Source of the DNA: Nymphalis io
Lineage: Eukaryota > Arthropoda > Insecta > Lepidoptera > Nymphalidae
NCBI RefSeq assembly: GCF_905147045.1
Contig: NC_065890.1
Span: 2,790,001-2,854,000, forward strand
DNA length: 64,000 bases
Direction: 5' to 3'
Shown here: one piece after another, positions 23,300 to 34,670 of the stretch
How the letters are laid out: each line of letters starts with the position of its first letter
How positions within the stretch are numbered: the first letter of the stretch is position 1
The notes under the pieces: generated by a model
What the model saw: only the letters and a program-made list of their open reading frames with translations
Told to the model about the DNA's origin: nothing
Databases searched by the model: none
Position numbers and translations under genes: made by a program

Positions 23300-24640
23300 A
23301 AAAAATCAAAAACAAATGCATTATTGTGTGTTTGCACCCAATAATGTATTTGTTGTTTTAACATCCAGCAGAAAACAGAGACATACGAGTAGATCAACAC
23401 TTTTTTTTATATTTAAAAGTTACGTCATAATAAACAAATTTATTTTAATAATTTCAATCCCGCTCGTTTTGTGGCCCACGTCGTAATGTTTTGTATTAAT
23501 TAACTCTGTATAATTAAAGTGGTGTGCAAAATACTGGCCCCAGTTTCCACCTTTACCTTTTTCTTATGCACACACAAAGCTATGAGTGAAACACTGTGTT
23601 TAGACAGTCTTTATAATGATACAATTTACAATGAATTATATAATAATTAATGGGTCTACATGGGTATATATTTAATATTACGGTTTCGCTCACGTCCCTT
23701 ATGTGAAAATTTTAGGTACCCTATGTTTGTTTGTCAGTGAAAATTTTAGTTATCCTTTGTTTTTTGAGAACGTATATGCTGAGTTTCATGATGACCGGTT
23801 GAGCAGTTAAGACCTGAAAGCCTAACAAACACACAAACTCTAGCATTTATAATATCGGTAAAGGTATAATACAGATTTTCCCGTTGTATTGCGAAAAGCG
23901 TAATTCGATTCCTTATAAAAGTTTTAACGAACTACTTTTAATTTTTTTTTTAAATTGTACTGTCAAAACTTGTAAATATGAAAATTGTTACAAAAGACAT
24001 TTTTTTTTATTGAATGGATAGTCAACGCTTTATACAATTTTGTTTCTTATTCTATAGCAAACTTAAATATCCTTAATATCAAACTTATGGGCTCACTTAT
24101 CATGCAAAGAAACAATGTCCATAGGTACAAGCTTATATTTTTATATACAGGAATAAATTAATGTACTTTTGTTCAAATATCGGTTTCTGGCGTGTTAATA
24201 ACAGGCGCGCGTTCGTCGTGTCGAATAATTGATTACAAACAAAACATTAAAGACGATTTGCATGGAATGTAAGGTCAGCAAGAGGTCAGTAAAAATACCT
24301 ACCTTTATACATATTTCACTAATGATTGAGAGGACACTATCTTTTGAGAACGAGAAAACGTTGAGAACAGTCAAATTGTATCGTTTATTATATAACTAGT
24401 ATTTTTTCCTTATAACATTTTATAATCTTATTATTTTAAGTATTATAAAATAGTATGTTTCTTTCTTTTATGAGAAGCTTTAACAATACACCCTTTATTA
24501 TATATGTATTTGATTTTTTATATGTCACCTTTATGTATATATTAACGGATAATTGTGAGCACTGGTAGTATATAAACGAAAGATGTTAAACATTATTTCT
24601 TCTGTTTATAAATGTACCTCTTACTATTGTTTGCATTTAT
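23300..24640. other. No gene; Helitron-like repeat fragment
   Basis: About 23660-23870 matches, in reverse, a dispersed lepidopteran repeat (end CTCTAGCATTTATAATATC, internal TGATGACCGGTTGAGCAG). The remainder is unassigned and AT-rich. Confidence 0.5.
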
Positions 24641-24642
24641 TC

Positions 24643-24940
24643 ACTGGTGGTAGGGCTTTGTGCAAGCTCGTCTGGGTAGCTACCACCCACTCATCAGATA
24701 TTCTACCGCAAAACAGCAATACTTGATATTGTTGTGTTCCGGTTTGAAGGGTGAGTGAGCCAGTGTAATTACAGGCACAAGGGACATAAAATCTTAGTTC
24801 CCAAGGTTGGTGGCGCATTGGCTGTAAGCGATGGTTGACATTTCTTACAATGCTAATGTCTAAGGGCGTTTGGTGACCACTTACCATCAGGTGGCCCATA
24901 TGCTCGTCCACCTTCCTATTCTATAAAAAAAAAAAAAAAT
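24643..24940 (+). mobile_element. Family B retroposon, full length
   Basis: Runs CACTGGTGGTAGGGCTTTGT to the 3' core ACCACTTACCATCAGGTGG, CCCATATGCTCGTCC and a poly(A) run. One of the best copies in the window. Confidence 0.92.
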
Positions 24941-25146
24941 CGTATTCAAAATTTATAAATGTTCTCAATTTAATTATATTTCATTATTTTTATCCCAATT
25001 ATGTGATAATTTTATAATAAATAAATTCTTAATATATTCTTCTATTTGTTTTAAAAATTTAAATTTTTAAATTATTATTTTTGTTAACTTGAAATGTTGA
25101 TATATTTTGCAACACCTATAGTTAAGCACACACTCGATTTATATAA

Positions 25147-25410
25147 CTGACGAGCCGGTTAGCTTGGTTGGTAGACACTAGCCTTTCACGCCAAAGGGTT
25201 CGATTCCCACCCAGGACAGACATTTGTGTGCATTAAAATGTCTGCTTCTCCTGAGTCTGGGTGTAATTATCTATATATGTATTTATTTACAAAAGAAAAG
25301 TAGTATATGTAGTATATCAGTTGTCTGGTTTCCATAGCACAAGCTCTGTCCAAACTTAATTTGGGATCAGATGGCCGTATGTGAAAAATGTCCCAGGATA
25401 TTATTATTAT
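25147..25410 (+). mobile_element. Family C SINE, long variant
   Basis: Head GACGAGCCGGTTAGCTTGGT, B box GGTTCGATTCCCACCC. The GAAGGTTGTG stretch before the B box is shortened. 3' end AATGTCCCAGGATATTATTA. Confidence 0.9.
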
Positions 25411-25657
25411 ATAACCTTATGTTAAAAGACTCAATTGTGTTTATTAGTGTACTATTTGTTGGTGTTGATATCATAATAAATTAATAAATTATTGTTTTTT
25501 TTTTAAATATATATATCGTGCATTTTGTCTTTATTTAACTTTTACAGTTTAACTGCGTTAGCTAGGCTCGAAATTATTCACATGTGTTCTTCTACTACTA
25601 GTACTAAACTAGTTTTCTAGTAACATAAAAAAGCTGAGTATTGTTTGGCAATTGAAT

Positions 25658-25710
25658 ATTTGATGAGTGGGTGGTACCACCCAGACGGTTTCGCACAAAG
25701 TACATACCTA
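25658..25710 (-). mobile_element. Family B fragment
   Basis: ATATTTGATGAGTGGGTGGT through CCACCCAGACGG, GCACAAAG: the 5' end of family B in reverse. Confidence 0.6.
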
Positions 25711-25808
25711 CCAACAAGTTATTTTGGAATATACAAGTAAATATGTGTGAGTATGTTATAGGCATGTGTATCTGAAATATAAGTAAAGTTTGCTTGGTTG
25801 CCATGAGC

Positions 25809-25895
25809 CGCGACGGTCCTGTAGTTAGAAAGTGTAAAACTTATCAGATCGCTGGTTCAAACCTAGAACCGCTGAATTTTCATTTGGGTAAACAC
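25809..25895 (+). mobile_element. Family A head relic
   Basis: GCCGCGACGGTCCTGTAGTT and GGTTCAAACCTAGAACCGCT keep A- and B-box-like positions followed by CTGAATTTTCAT. Old copy, body lost. Confidence 0.5.
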
Positions 25896-25899
25896 CGTC

Positions 25900-27600
25900 A
25901 CAAAATACCATCACACACGTGGTACCAAGAACACATTTACGGGGTCAAAACTCCGGTTTAAAACAATATCAGACACAGTGTAAGCCGTAGTTGGTAAACG
26001 AGGCAATCTCCAAAACGTTATGTTAATAAAGTAACCTTCTCGTGTTTACGACTTCGTACAAAATTGCACCGTGTTTCAACACTCCGCCCGGCCGTTTGTG
26101 TGTAAATGACGTCTGATCTCGAAAACGTATTAAAATGAAAAGGATTGCTGTACTGATAATGGCCGCTATTATTTTATATTGTGTAACATTCATAATATTA
26201 AGTTTGATGGAGAAACTCCAGTTTATGGTTCGTGGATTAATGCTGATCGTCAATTGTTATTTCTGGAATAATTAATTCGAGAATATAATATTTATTATTT
26301 GTATAAAATACTTTATTGAACATATAGTGTTGGGATTAACCAAATCAAAGAAAGGAGATCTTAGCCCAGCCGTGGTATTCATATATAAATATATATATAT
26401 TTGACCACTACCTTCTACCTACTATTCTATTCACACAGATATCAAGATAAACAAGGATGCGGATTTCGCGTTTCGTCTTAACCCGAAAAAAAATCTTGTA
26501 AAAAGGTATCTAATAAATTCAGTCCGCGTAAACGCTTACGGACGAAATCCTGAAACAAACGTACAAATCAAAAGTCCGAACGCGAAATTATGATTACGTA
26601 TCACCATACGATAATGGGGGCTAATTCTACTAATCTATAATTACGATACGTCCCCGATTCAATTCCGATCCAACTTTGACATTACATTCGTATCGAAACC
26701 GGGTTGACAGAAACTTAACATATACTGTTACGACAAAACTATATTGTTAACTTTTATGCCAATAGTCGATAATTAAATTAAAGAATAAGAAAATTGATAA
26801 ACAACAAAGATCACGCTTCGATTCGATTGCGATAAAGTGACAATTTGTTAGTAGAATTCGTCCTCTGTTCTTTATTTCGCCCTGAATCGGAGGGATCATC
26901 AAAATAATGGAATCTACCCCCAGATTATCATAGGATTATTTCATACGGAGCGCTTACTAAAAAATATTCCGTAACCCAGTCCGCATTGTTATTGACACAC
27001 GAACACCGTTCTTATCTCAATTGTATAAGGTTGATTTTGGAATGAGTTTTTAAATCGAGTGAATTTCATTTTGTTCGGAATAAAAATATCCTATACGACG
27101 GCTTTGCTTTATCATTTCGAAGCTGGAGCGTAATTAGTTTTCGCAAAGCAAGCCGACGGACTTATTCTGATTGTGATCACGTGGACAACGTGGACTTTTT
27201 TGTTGGGGTGGAGCGAATGTAAGAAAAAACGAGAATTTTAGAATATATCCTCTTTATATTCGTGCATAAGACTTGATGTTCAATGGTCTTGTTGTTTCGA
27301 TAAATATTCAATCAAACGAAGCTTACAATTTTTATCTAGCGGTCTCTTGTACTGGCTATTACTGGTTCATACTTCCTTCATTCTAGTACATATGTTACAT
27401 TTACATATGTTTTGGCGGTAAATTGTCTGGTGTGTTGTAAGATGTAAGATTTTCTCGCGATTGAAAATTTATTTTAATTTATCTACTACTAGTTTTGTTT
27501 TGTAGAAAAATCCCAAGTTCTTCCTTGGGGTTAAATTTTGCTTAAAACCAAATTTCATCAAAATAGGTTTAGTCATTTATCGTAATAGTGTAATAATAAT
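25900..27600. other. No gene recognised; mostly unique sequence
   Basis: No repeats except a trace at 26350 (TTAGCCCAGCCGTGG). The 26440-27240 part is less AT-rich than its surroundings and could hold distal regulatory elements; nothing specific was found. Confidence 0.45.
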
Positions 27601-27601
27601 A

Positions 27602-27968
27602 ATGTCCTCCAGACCGATTTCGGCCACGGCGGCCAATCTCAAGTGAGATTAGCGAACTGCGCAGTAGATATTATAGTGCACAAGTGTGTGCGCAAACACA
27701 GGTGCATTCTCTATACCCTAACTCTCATAATCCGATGGGACGGCAATCCGACACGACCGGAAAGAGTTCAGGCGCAGGACCAACGGCTTTACGTGCTTTC
27801 CGAGGCACGGAAGTGTACACACTTCCAACTTCCAGGCTCCGGGCTGCTACTGAGAATTTTCTGACAGAAAAACCCAATAACTTTTTTATTGGCCCGACCT
27901 GGGAATTGAATCCAGGACCTCCGGGTCTGCGGCCTTATATCAAGCCACTAGACCAACGAGGCAGTTAA
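27602..27968 (-). mobile_element. Family D retroposon, longest copy
   Basis: Same family as 6287-6600 with about 60 bp more (27670-27750, TGTGTGCGCAAACACAGG). Reverse-oriented tRNA-like head: CTCGTTGGTCTAGTGGCTTG (A box) and GGATTCAATTCCC (B box). Two overlapping ORFs across it are by-products of the repeat. Confidence 0.85.
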
Positions 27969-27969
27969 A

Positions 27970-28998
27970 TAGTAATAATGTAACAGATAAACAGACAGAC
28001 AGAGTTACTTAAGATAAGATATAAGTTTAGATTATACTAAACTATATGCAGTATATTATAGTTGATATATTTATTACGAAACATAAATAACAATACGAAT
28101 TACAAATTATTGCGCATTTAGTATATAAAAATTAAGCACAGGAAGCATAAATGAATAAACGCATTTTATATTCGCTTTTATGTCGGAATAGGTACGCGGG
28201 TCGGATTAGCGGCGTATTTCGGCGAGGCCGGTGAAAAATTGAGGCGTTCATTGTTTTTAATGTCGGTTCGTGACGCATAGAGAAACCATACGGCACGGAG
28301 TTACCGGAAAGTTCCAATTTTTAATAGCTTCGCCAACGTCCATACCTGAAGAATACATTTTGTTCCAATAATATAAGGAAAATTGGAGACATAACATTTT
28401 ATAAACGCGAAAGCAAAATAACAATAACAAATTAATTATTACAGAAATTTATATCCGTTAGCCTACTTAATGTCTTGCCAAAAATATGAATTAATGAGTG
28501 AAACACAAACACACATAATGTCTAAGCAAGTCTATTATATACAGCTGCACCGTTAAATTTAAAAGAAACTAATAGTCAAGAACACCAGCCCTGGCCTATG
28601 AACAGGGTAAAGCGAGATTGTTTAAGCGCCCTTTGGTCGACGCTGGTCGAAGAAATTGCTACCTGGCACCTAGAGTGATCGCTCCACTGGTTCTACCGCA
28701 GGGCTGGCGCTGTGAGTAATATAGCAATAACATTTAATTCATATCATTATACGAGTCAGCGTTCTGCGTACCGCTTTTTACCACGTCCCTGTTTAATATA
28801 AAAAAATGTCCCAGAAAAGTCTTTATTATTGGCAAACCTAGTGACACCTCTGCCCTTAATCCCACAGACGTAACCTGTATATTGCATCCTTACAAATTTT
28901 ATTTCTGTAACAGCACTGAAGTGAATTATTATTTTTTAATTATTACAATAAAATAAAAATAAAAAATATTTTTCATTAAGCCTGTTGTGTACAATGTA
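27970..28998. other. No gene; an unassigned GC-rich segment
   Basis: 28585-28707 is bounded by CCAGCCCTG and CAGGGCTGG and contains GGTCGACGCTGGTCGA. It could be a small transposon or a conserved element. The rest is unassigned. Confidence 0.45.
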
Positions 28999-28999
28999 T

Positions 29000-29573
29000 A
29001 TACACAGTACAGTAACAGCCTCTTAATGTCCCACTGCTGGACTAAGGCCTCCTCTCCCTTTTGAGGAGAAGGTGTGGAGCTTATTCCACCACGCTGCTCC
29101 AATACAAGTTGGTAGAATACACAGTATTTCAATGAAATTAGACACATGCAGGTTTCCTTACAACGTTGTCCTTCACCGACACCGCACGAGATGAATTATA
29201 AGCACAAATTAAGCACATTTTTTTATAGAATAGGAGGGCGGACGAGCATATGAGCCACCTGATGGTAAGTGGTCACCAAACGCCCTTAGACATTGGCATT
29301 GTAAGAAATGTCAAACATCGCTTACATAGCCAATGCACCACCAACCTTTGGAACTAAGATTTTATGTCCCTTATCAGGCATAAGGGACATAAAATCTTAC
29401 ACTGGCTCACTCACCCTTCAAACCGGAATACAACAATATCAAGTATTGCTGTTTTGCGGTAGAATATCTGATGAGTGGGTGGTACCTACCCAGGCGAGCT
29501 TGCACTAAGCCTTACCACCATTAACACGTGAAAATTCAGTGGTACTTGCCCGGGTTTGAACCCACGATCAATG
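29000..29573 (-). mobile_element. Family A SINE interrupted by family B
   Basis: The tail and body lie at 29000-29218, and the head-side piece (GTGAAAATTCAGTGGTACTT to GGGTTTGAACCCACGATC) resumes at about 29526. The family B element between them shows that this SINE is the older of the two. Confidence 0.85.
29218..29525 (-). mobile_element. Family B retroposon inserted in a SINE
   Basis: Begins with a T-run (poly(A) in reverse), then TATAGAATAGGAGGGCGGAC and CACCTGATGGTAAGTGGT, and ends AGCCTTACCACCATTAA. In the middle, TAAGGGACATAAAATCTTA appears twice in opposite orientation, a small local inversion or duplication. Confidence 0.88.
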
Positions 29574-29574
29574 T

Positions 29575-31449
29575 ATATTTTAACTTAAAAATATTTACAT
29601 CTTATTTATGTATAATAATAAGTATTTCAAAAGTAATAAAATATTTATCAGCAATCAGTTCAGGTTTTCTTGTGACATGGGCCCTCTCTAATTCCCTCCA
29701 TCATCCTCCCATCTTTTTATCTGTCCTCTATATCTCTTCCCATTTCTGAGGTACCATTCAGCAACCCAGTCTATTACTCTGAAAATTACTTAAATAAATA
29801 ATAATTATCACATAGTATCTGATGTAGAGAGCATACGTCACTGGATGGATTTAAATAAAACCCGGAAGGGGTGCCATAGATCACTTTTTACGCCAGAAAC
29901 TAAACGGTTCCAAGGGAATAAAAACATTCCATCCCCATGCAACAAAGTAAAATGTACAATCTCGTACAAAATTAATATATTTCATTTAGAAAAGCATATA
30001 TTACGATACTTCAATCATAAGTGAAAATGACATTTAAAGTTCTATTTAAGTAAAAAAAAAACTTTCTTACAACAGGCTTTTATCTAATCTAAACTTAATT
30101 ACATTTCATTGTTATCATCGCCAATTTAAGTGTATGCAAAGTTTCAGCTCCATAGGTTGATTGGAAACTTGTTTAAAATTCGATTGAAATATTTGACCCA
30201 TACATATTAATATAATTTAGAGTTGTAATGGAAATTGTTTGAAGTTTGTTTATATATGTGTGTGTGCTTAAGATGCTTAGAGGGATTCCTATAAAAGATA
30301 CATTTTTTACAGCTTATATTTTTTTTTTCATCACAAAAATTATAAACAATATACTGTCAATAACAGTATATTTACAGAATACACATACCTTACATTAATA
30401 TTTAAATAGTACACCCAAATCAGCTGTAAGGCGTTTTTGCGTTTGTAGTAGTGCACCGCCAGCGTATCAAATAAACAACAAATACACACACATATTCATA
30501 TTTTAAACGTAACTTTTAATCATGAATTACTTAAACTTCAGGCATTTCACAATTATCCTCATCTTCGCGTTCATCCGATTAATCATTTATGTAAATGATA
30601 TTTTGTTATGATATTGTATCTAAAGCCTCGATACCACACATACACATATACACCGACAGATAATTACCACTTCAATAGACATGTACGTATACAAACATTC
30701 CTCCAATTCTCTAAAATTTTGGCTCTAAAATTTTACTCAGCTCATGTCATTATGGAATTTGTATTGATTGTAACTTTTTTTGCCACAAAAGCCCTTATAT
30801 CAGTAACAGCCTGTGCATGTCCCACAGCTGGGCTAAGACCTCCTCTCCTATTTTGTGATCCCCCATTTATTTTATTATTAACTAATAAGTGAGAAAAGAA
30901 TAATAAGCAAAATGGCATGACTCTTTCGCTACTAACGCTGTTTTCTTCCGAATTTAGTCACTGTGTGTATTACACTACTACAGACGCAAGAATGTCTCTA
31001 AGCTGATTTTCCTGTAATTAATATTTACTTGCAAGCTTATTTTTGTAAATTAATTTAGTAATAAATTTTACAGTCTTATTTCAAAAGATAAATTGTTATC
31101 AATCAATAAAAGTATAAAAATACACTCATATACCTATCAAGTAGTTTTCATTATATAATATAAGGTATTATTACAATATTTTCGCATAATATTTATCATA
31201 TCACATCATGAAACACTTGTAATCTAAGAATTAAATTAATATATATCATACATTCATAAAAAAAAATATTCAAAGCAAAAAAATATCGATATTAATTATT
31301 ACATAAACATACCATAAATATGTAAGTATATTAAAACGAAACACGCAAAAGCAAAAATAAACTTGAAAGTTAGTATGAAATTGTTCGCGAAAAAAATGCA
31401 TCGCCGTAACAATAAAATCTATCAGGAATCATATTATTGTGTTACCTAT
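29575..31449. other. No gene; small SINE fragment
   Basis: Unassigned AT-rich sequence. A family A 3' fragment lies at 30803-30858 (GTAACAGCCTGTGCATGTCC). No upstream exon of the senseless-type gene could be recognised. Confidence 0.5.
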
Positions 31450-31690
31450 ACCGAGTGATTGTCACGCGGCATTGAGGGGGGGAATGGGCGGCGCTTATCA
31501 CGCCACGCCCACCCGCGTGATAAGGTTGAAATTCATCTCTCCGTATATTGAATCCGGCTTTACAAGGCAAGTGGAGCGCAGTGTGTTAACGCCTTAATAC
31601 AAAACAGCGGGCCGCGTAGCTCGCACGTCCGCGCTTAGTAACTCGAGTGATTGTTATGAAGCTGTCCGTTTATGTTTGAAACTGTTTACG
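31450..31690 (+). promoter_or_regulatory. Putative promoter and 5' leader of the senseless-type gene
   Basis: A block of about 240 bp that is strikingly GC-rich against the surrounding AT-rich sequence and lies directly upstream of the start codon. It contains G-rich and CACCC-type boxes and two GATA motifs in an inverted repeat. A TATATT element lies at 31544, with a CGCAGTGT initiator-like sequence about 36 bp further on at 31578. The spacing is slightly long for a TATA-Inr pair, so the transcription start is only a guess. No repeat family is recognised here. Confidence 0.5.
31494..31524. promoter_or_regulatory. GATA-containing perfect inverted repeat around a CACCC box
   Basis: The arms CTTATCACGC (31494-31503) and GCGTGATAAG (31515-31524) are exact reverse complements. 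They enclose an 11-bp CACGCCCACCC spacer. Each arm holds a GATAA core, so the site would present two GATA motifs in opposite orientation flanking a KLF/Sp-type box about 170-200 bp upstream of the ATG. Regulation by GATA factors is inference. Confidence 0.5.
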
Positions 31691-31740
31691 ATGGAAGTAA
31701 GTGCGATGCCGCCGATGCCTTTGGACTTTTCAATGGTTAG
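31656..31740 (+). promoter_or_regulatory. Two short upstream ORFs in the 5' leader
   Basis: A seven-codon uORF (MKLSVYV) runs 31656-31679 and ends 11 bp before the main ATG. A second ATG at 31672 opens a frame shifted by +1 that overlaps the main start and stops at 31740. If the transcript begins upstream of 31656, both would be met before the main ATG and could lower translation. Confidence 0.45.
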
Positions 31741-31823
31741 GAACGGTGGAAGTCCTCCGAGTATGAGGGAAGGATCGCCGAGGCCGGTGTCGAACAGCGC
31801 TTTTAGAGTTGTCACGCCGAAAG
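31691..31823 (+). CDS. sens: senseless/Gfi1-type zinc-finger factor, exon 1 (N-terminus)
   Basis: First coding exon of a Senseless/Gfi family transcription factor, a nuclear regulator that in insects consolidates sensory-organ precursor fate. It encodes residues 1-44 plus the first base of codon 45. The ATG sits in a good start context (A at -3, G at +4); Met6 (31706) and Met9 (31715) are possible alternative starts. The peptide is rich in Met, Pro and Ser and includes MPLDFSM (residues 9-15), one residue from a PxDLS CtBP-binding motif. No Gfi1-like SNAG sequence is visible. The exon ends AAAG before a GTGGGT donor at 31824. Its phase (1) matches the exon 2 acceptor, and the unspliced frame stops within a few codons. 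The exon is far more GC-rich than its flanks. Assignment to this gene rests on phase, strand, order and composition; a 22-kb intron separates it from exon 2, so RNA evidence would settle it. Confidence 0.75.
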
Positions 31824-32650
31824 GTGGGTGCTAATTTATTTTTCTTAAGTGGGTAATCATATAAATTATTTCTGATTTTGTAGATTTTTTGTAGGCTGTA
31901 AGACGTCCAATGTTTGTTTCATCTTTTTCACGAATGAAAATTAAAAAAAAAGAATATTCGTGCTTTATAGTTTTGTGTTGTTAGATAAATTATATAGAAT
32001 TTTACTGTAATTGGTTAGTGTAGTTTTTTAAATTTATTTAATCTTTGCGAGTGAACGAAATTAGATTTTATAGAAAGTTAAGTCTATAACGATTTTACTA
32101 TAAATTATTTGAATATTCAAAGTTTAGTATTTAATAAAAACCTTTTAAAACAGACAAATATATTTTTTTGTTTTGCAGTAATAATATGTTTAGAAATAAA
32201 TGTTAAAAACTTACGATGATTTCTGAACAGAATAGTTATTATTTATCTTTTTTTTTTAAATTGTCTTACGCCAACAGCAAGTATTTTTATTAACAGGAAT
32301 TTATGTATTAACGGAATTACATCTAATACGATTCTAATTTCCGAACGATTACATTTAATAGAGCAGTAGACTTTTTGAGTGCAACCATTCAGTGATTATT
32401 TCATACTTTCGTAACTTACCCAATTGTTTATTGTACAAAATAGCTTTGTAGTATAGCTTATTACAGAATTATTTACAGTAAAGACTTATATACAACAAAT
32501 AAAAATTAAAAATAGCTACTGTACAAACCGTGACCGCGTGGAATAGTATCAAGAATGCTAGTATACATACAATATTGTTAGTAATCATGTTATCATGTTA
32601 TTTTGTTGAATTTGAGCTATTTTGAATTACTGGGCTCCGAGTTTTTCGAT

Positions 32651-32850
32651 TATTTTTATAGAATAGCTAAGGGGACGAGCATATGTGCCACCTGATAATA
32701 AGTGGTCACCACTGCCCATAGACATTGGCATTGAAATAAATGTTAATCATCGCTTACATCGCCAATGCGCCATCACCCTTGGAAACTGTATGTCCCTTGT
32801 GCCTGTAATTACACTGGCTCACTTACCGTTCAAACCGGAACACAACAATA
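32651..32850 (-). mobile_element. Family B retroposon, truncated
   Basis: ATAGAATAGCTAAGGGGACG, CACCTGATAATAAGTGGTC through ACTGGCTCACTTACCGTTCA; the 5' third is missing. Confidence 0.82.
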
Positions 32851-33599
32851 GACTAATAGACCATTTGCACGAGTCACTTTATTAATATGTCTTAAATTTC
32901 TCTTCATGGAAATTTATGATTATATATATTTCAAACCTTGGGATTTCGTAGACAATTTATTAAAAAATAAACATTAATAAAAATCAATTGTAGGTGAGTT
33001 ATTGTGAACTATTAGACATGATATGATTAAAAAGCAATTAAATTTAATTATAACAGAATAGCAACTAATTAATTTATTTGTATTTTTAAACATAAATTGT
33101 CGTGAAAAAATAATTCAATTCCGATGATTTTCATTCGCCGCTTCTTCTCAGGTCAGTGGTATTTATTTTCGAATTGTTGGTTGATTTTTACACTCAATAC
33201 CTAAACAAGTATTATATGTTCAATTCAGACAATAATACTAAATAAATCCAATGAAATAATTTATAAATAAAGTGTAACGTTCCAAAATTTGTAAGAACAA
33301 CGAAACGCATTCAAAAAATTCAATCACTTAATATTAATATTGCTTATAAACGATGAAACATTTCTTATAAACAGTTTTTTTATATGATTACATACTAAGA
33401 AAACTTACAGCCTTTAAATATTTAAATGCTGTACAATGCCCATTTTTAAAGAACTATTACTAGCATTTCTTGTTTTTGGTTGCTAATATTTCTATGCACC
33501 GTTCCAATTCGTACAATTTGTGTTATCGCTAGGCGACCCGCAAAATCAATGCGCTATTGACGCTTTACTTGTGTATGAAAAATTTGTGTCATATCATAT

Positions 33600-33735
33600 T
33601 TATACAGGGTTACAGGGTAATATGTCACGATCCTTTTAAAGGGTTATAGTTCAGGACAATAGCTATCAAATGACCCCCAAAATGCTTATGCAAAAGTGTA
33701 TCGTTTTCGAGTTATTAATTTTTTAATATTTTTTT
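33600..33735. repeat. Unassigned repeat-like segment
   Basis: TATACAGGGTTACAGGGTAA and the following GTATCGTTTTCGAGTTATTA resemble repeat ends common in insect genomes. No coding capacity or terminal repeats were found. Confidence 0.3.
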
Positions 33736-34506
33736 TATTTAAAGGATGTTTAAGATTCTAAAATTCAATAAAAAAAAAATCAACGTATTTTCCCTATTTT
33801 TTTTGTATTTCTTGCTAGGGTACATCCTAGTTAATAATAACCAGTTATAAAACAAGAACAATCTTCAAGCATTTTTAAATTCCAGATCCAAAACTGTACA
33901 ACTTTTCGATTTTTAATTTTGATTCTTTAAGTTACTCGCAATTTTTTTGTAAAAATCACTATGGCTCTTATCGTGCGGATCATTTTAAAAACATCTGCGT
34001 TTCCTTAGCTATCCATCGGTACATAAAAAGTACAGTAACAATCATAAACTCAGGAGAAAATTAGATAACAAAGAGACCAGGTAGGAAATTTTAAGAAATG
34101 CTATTGTTAAGAAATTAAATCTGGATCAAAGACAAAAGGACCTCAATGCAAAGTAGTTAAAGATTATTTTTAATAGGGGTAATAGGTAAAAAAGGAGAGA
34201 TAAACCAGAGCTGGTTGTGGAATACTATTATCAATTCCTTTGAATTTACCGTCATTTTTTCTAATTTCCTTTTATCTCATTTCTTTTAGGAATAAGAGTA
34301 ATAAAACCTTGTCGGGGTACATAATACTCACTGTACTTGCACTGCTCGTATAGTGTGGACGCGCTTTAGTGAATATTGATCTCTTAAATTTTTGAAAAAA
34401 ACCGCTTCGTTTACTGGACTCTGTTTCTTACAACTTCGTGACTCGGCTAGCTAAAAGGAATTTGTGATTTGTGTTTATGATAACTTGGCGCGTAAAAAGG
34501 ACTATT

Positions 34507-34612
34507 ATGGCTGCAGAACAAAATTCTTCTCGTCGTCCGTACTCTAATGAGGAATACGCTGACATCTTAGTTTGCTATGGATATTGTAACGGTGACGCCG
34601 CAGCTGCTCGTC
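34507..34612 (+). CDS. Transposon-type HTH exon (DUF4817-like), partial
   Basis: Encodes MAAEQNSSRRPYSNEEYAD, then ILVCYGYCNGDAAAAR. The YSNEEYADILVCYGYCNGDA pattern resembles the helix-turn-helix domain (DUF4817-like) found at the N-terminus of many insect transposon-derived proteins. In those the next residues are typically an EY...RFPNR segment. Here the similarity ends exactly at a GTGAGT donor (34613-34618), which suggests a true exon boundary. An in-frame ATG also lies at 34471. No downstream exon was found nearby; a MITE begins 60 bp later. The exon lies within intron 1 on the same strand. It is either a remnant of a DNA transposon or a captured exon. Family assignment is from memory of motif shape and is not certain. 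Confidence 0.45.
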
Positions 34613-34670
34613 GTGAGTATAAATATAATTTCAATATAATTTTACAAATATCATAAATATGATAAGTTAC

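Noticed and set aside
24624..24911. 95-codon minus ORF, also seen at 29.3, 32.7 and 53.9 kb
   Set aside because: It is the antisense of family B, repeated with the element, and not a conserved protein.
27643..27968. Two overlapping ORFs of 73 and 94 codons
   Set aside because: They cover a family D retroposon, including its tRNA-like head.
31697..31702. GTAAGT donor consensus inside codons 3-4 of exon 1
   Set aside because: Use of it would join to exon 2 out of frame (phase 0 to phase 1) and leave only two codons, so it is probably not productive.
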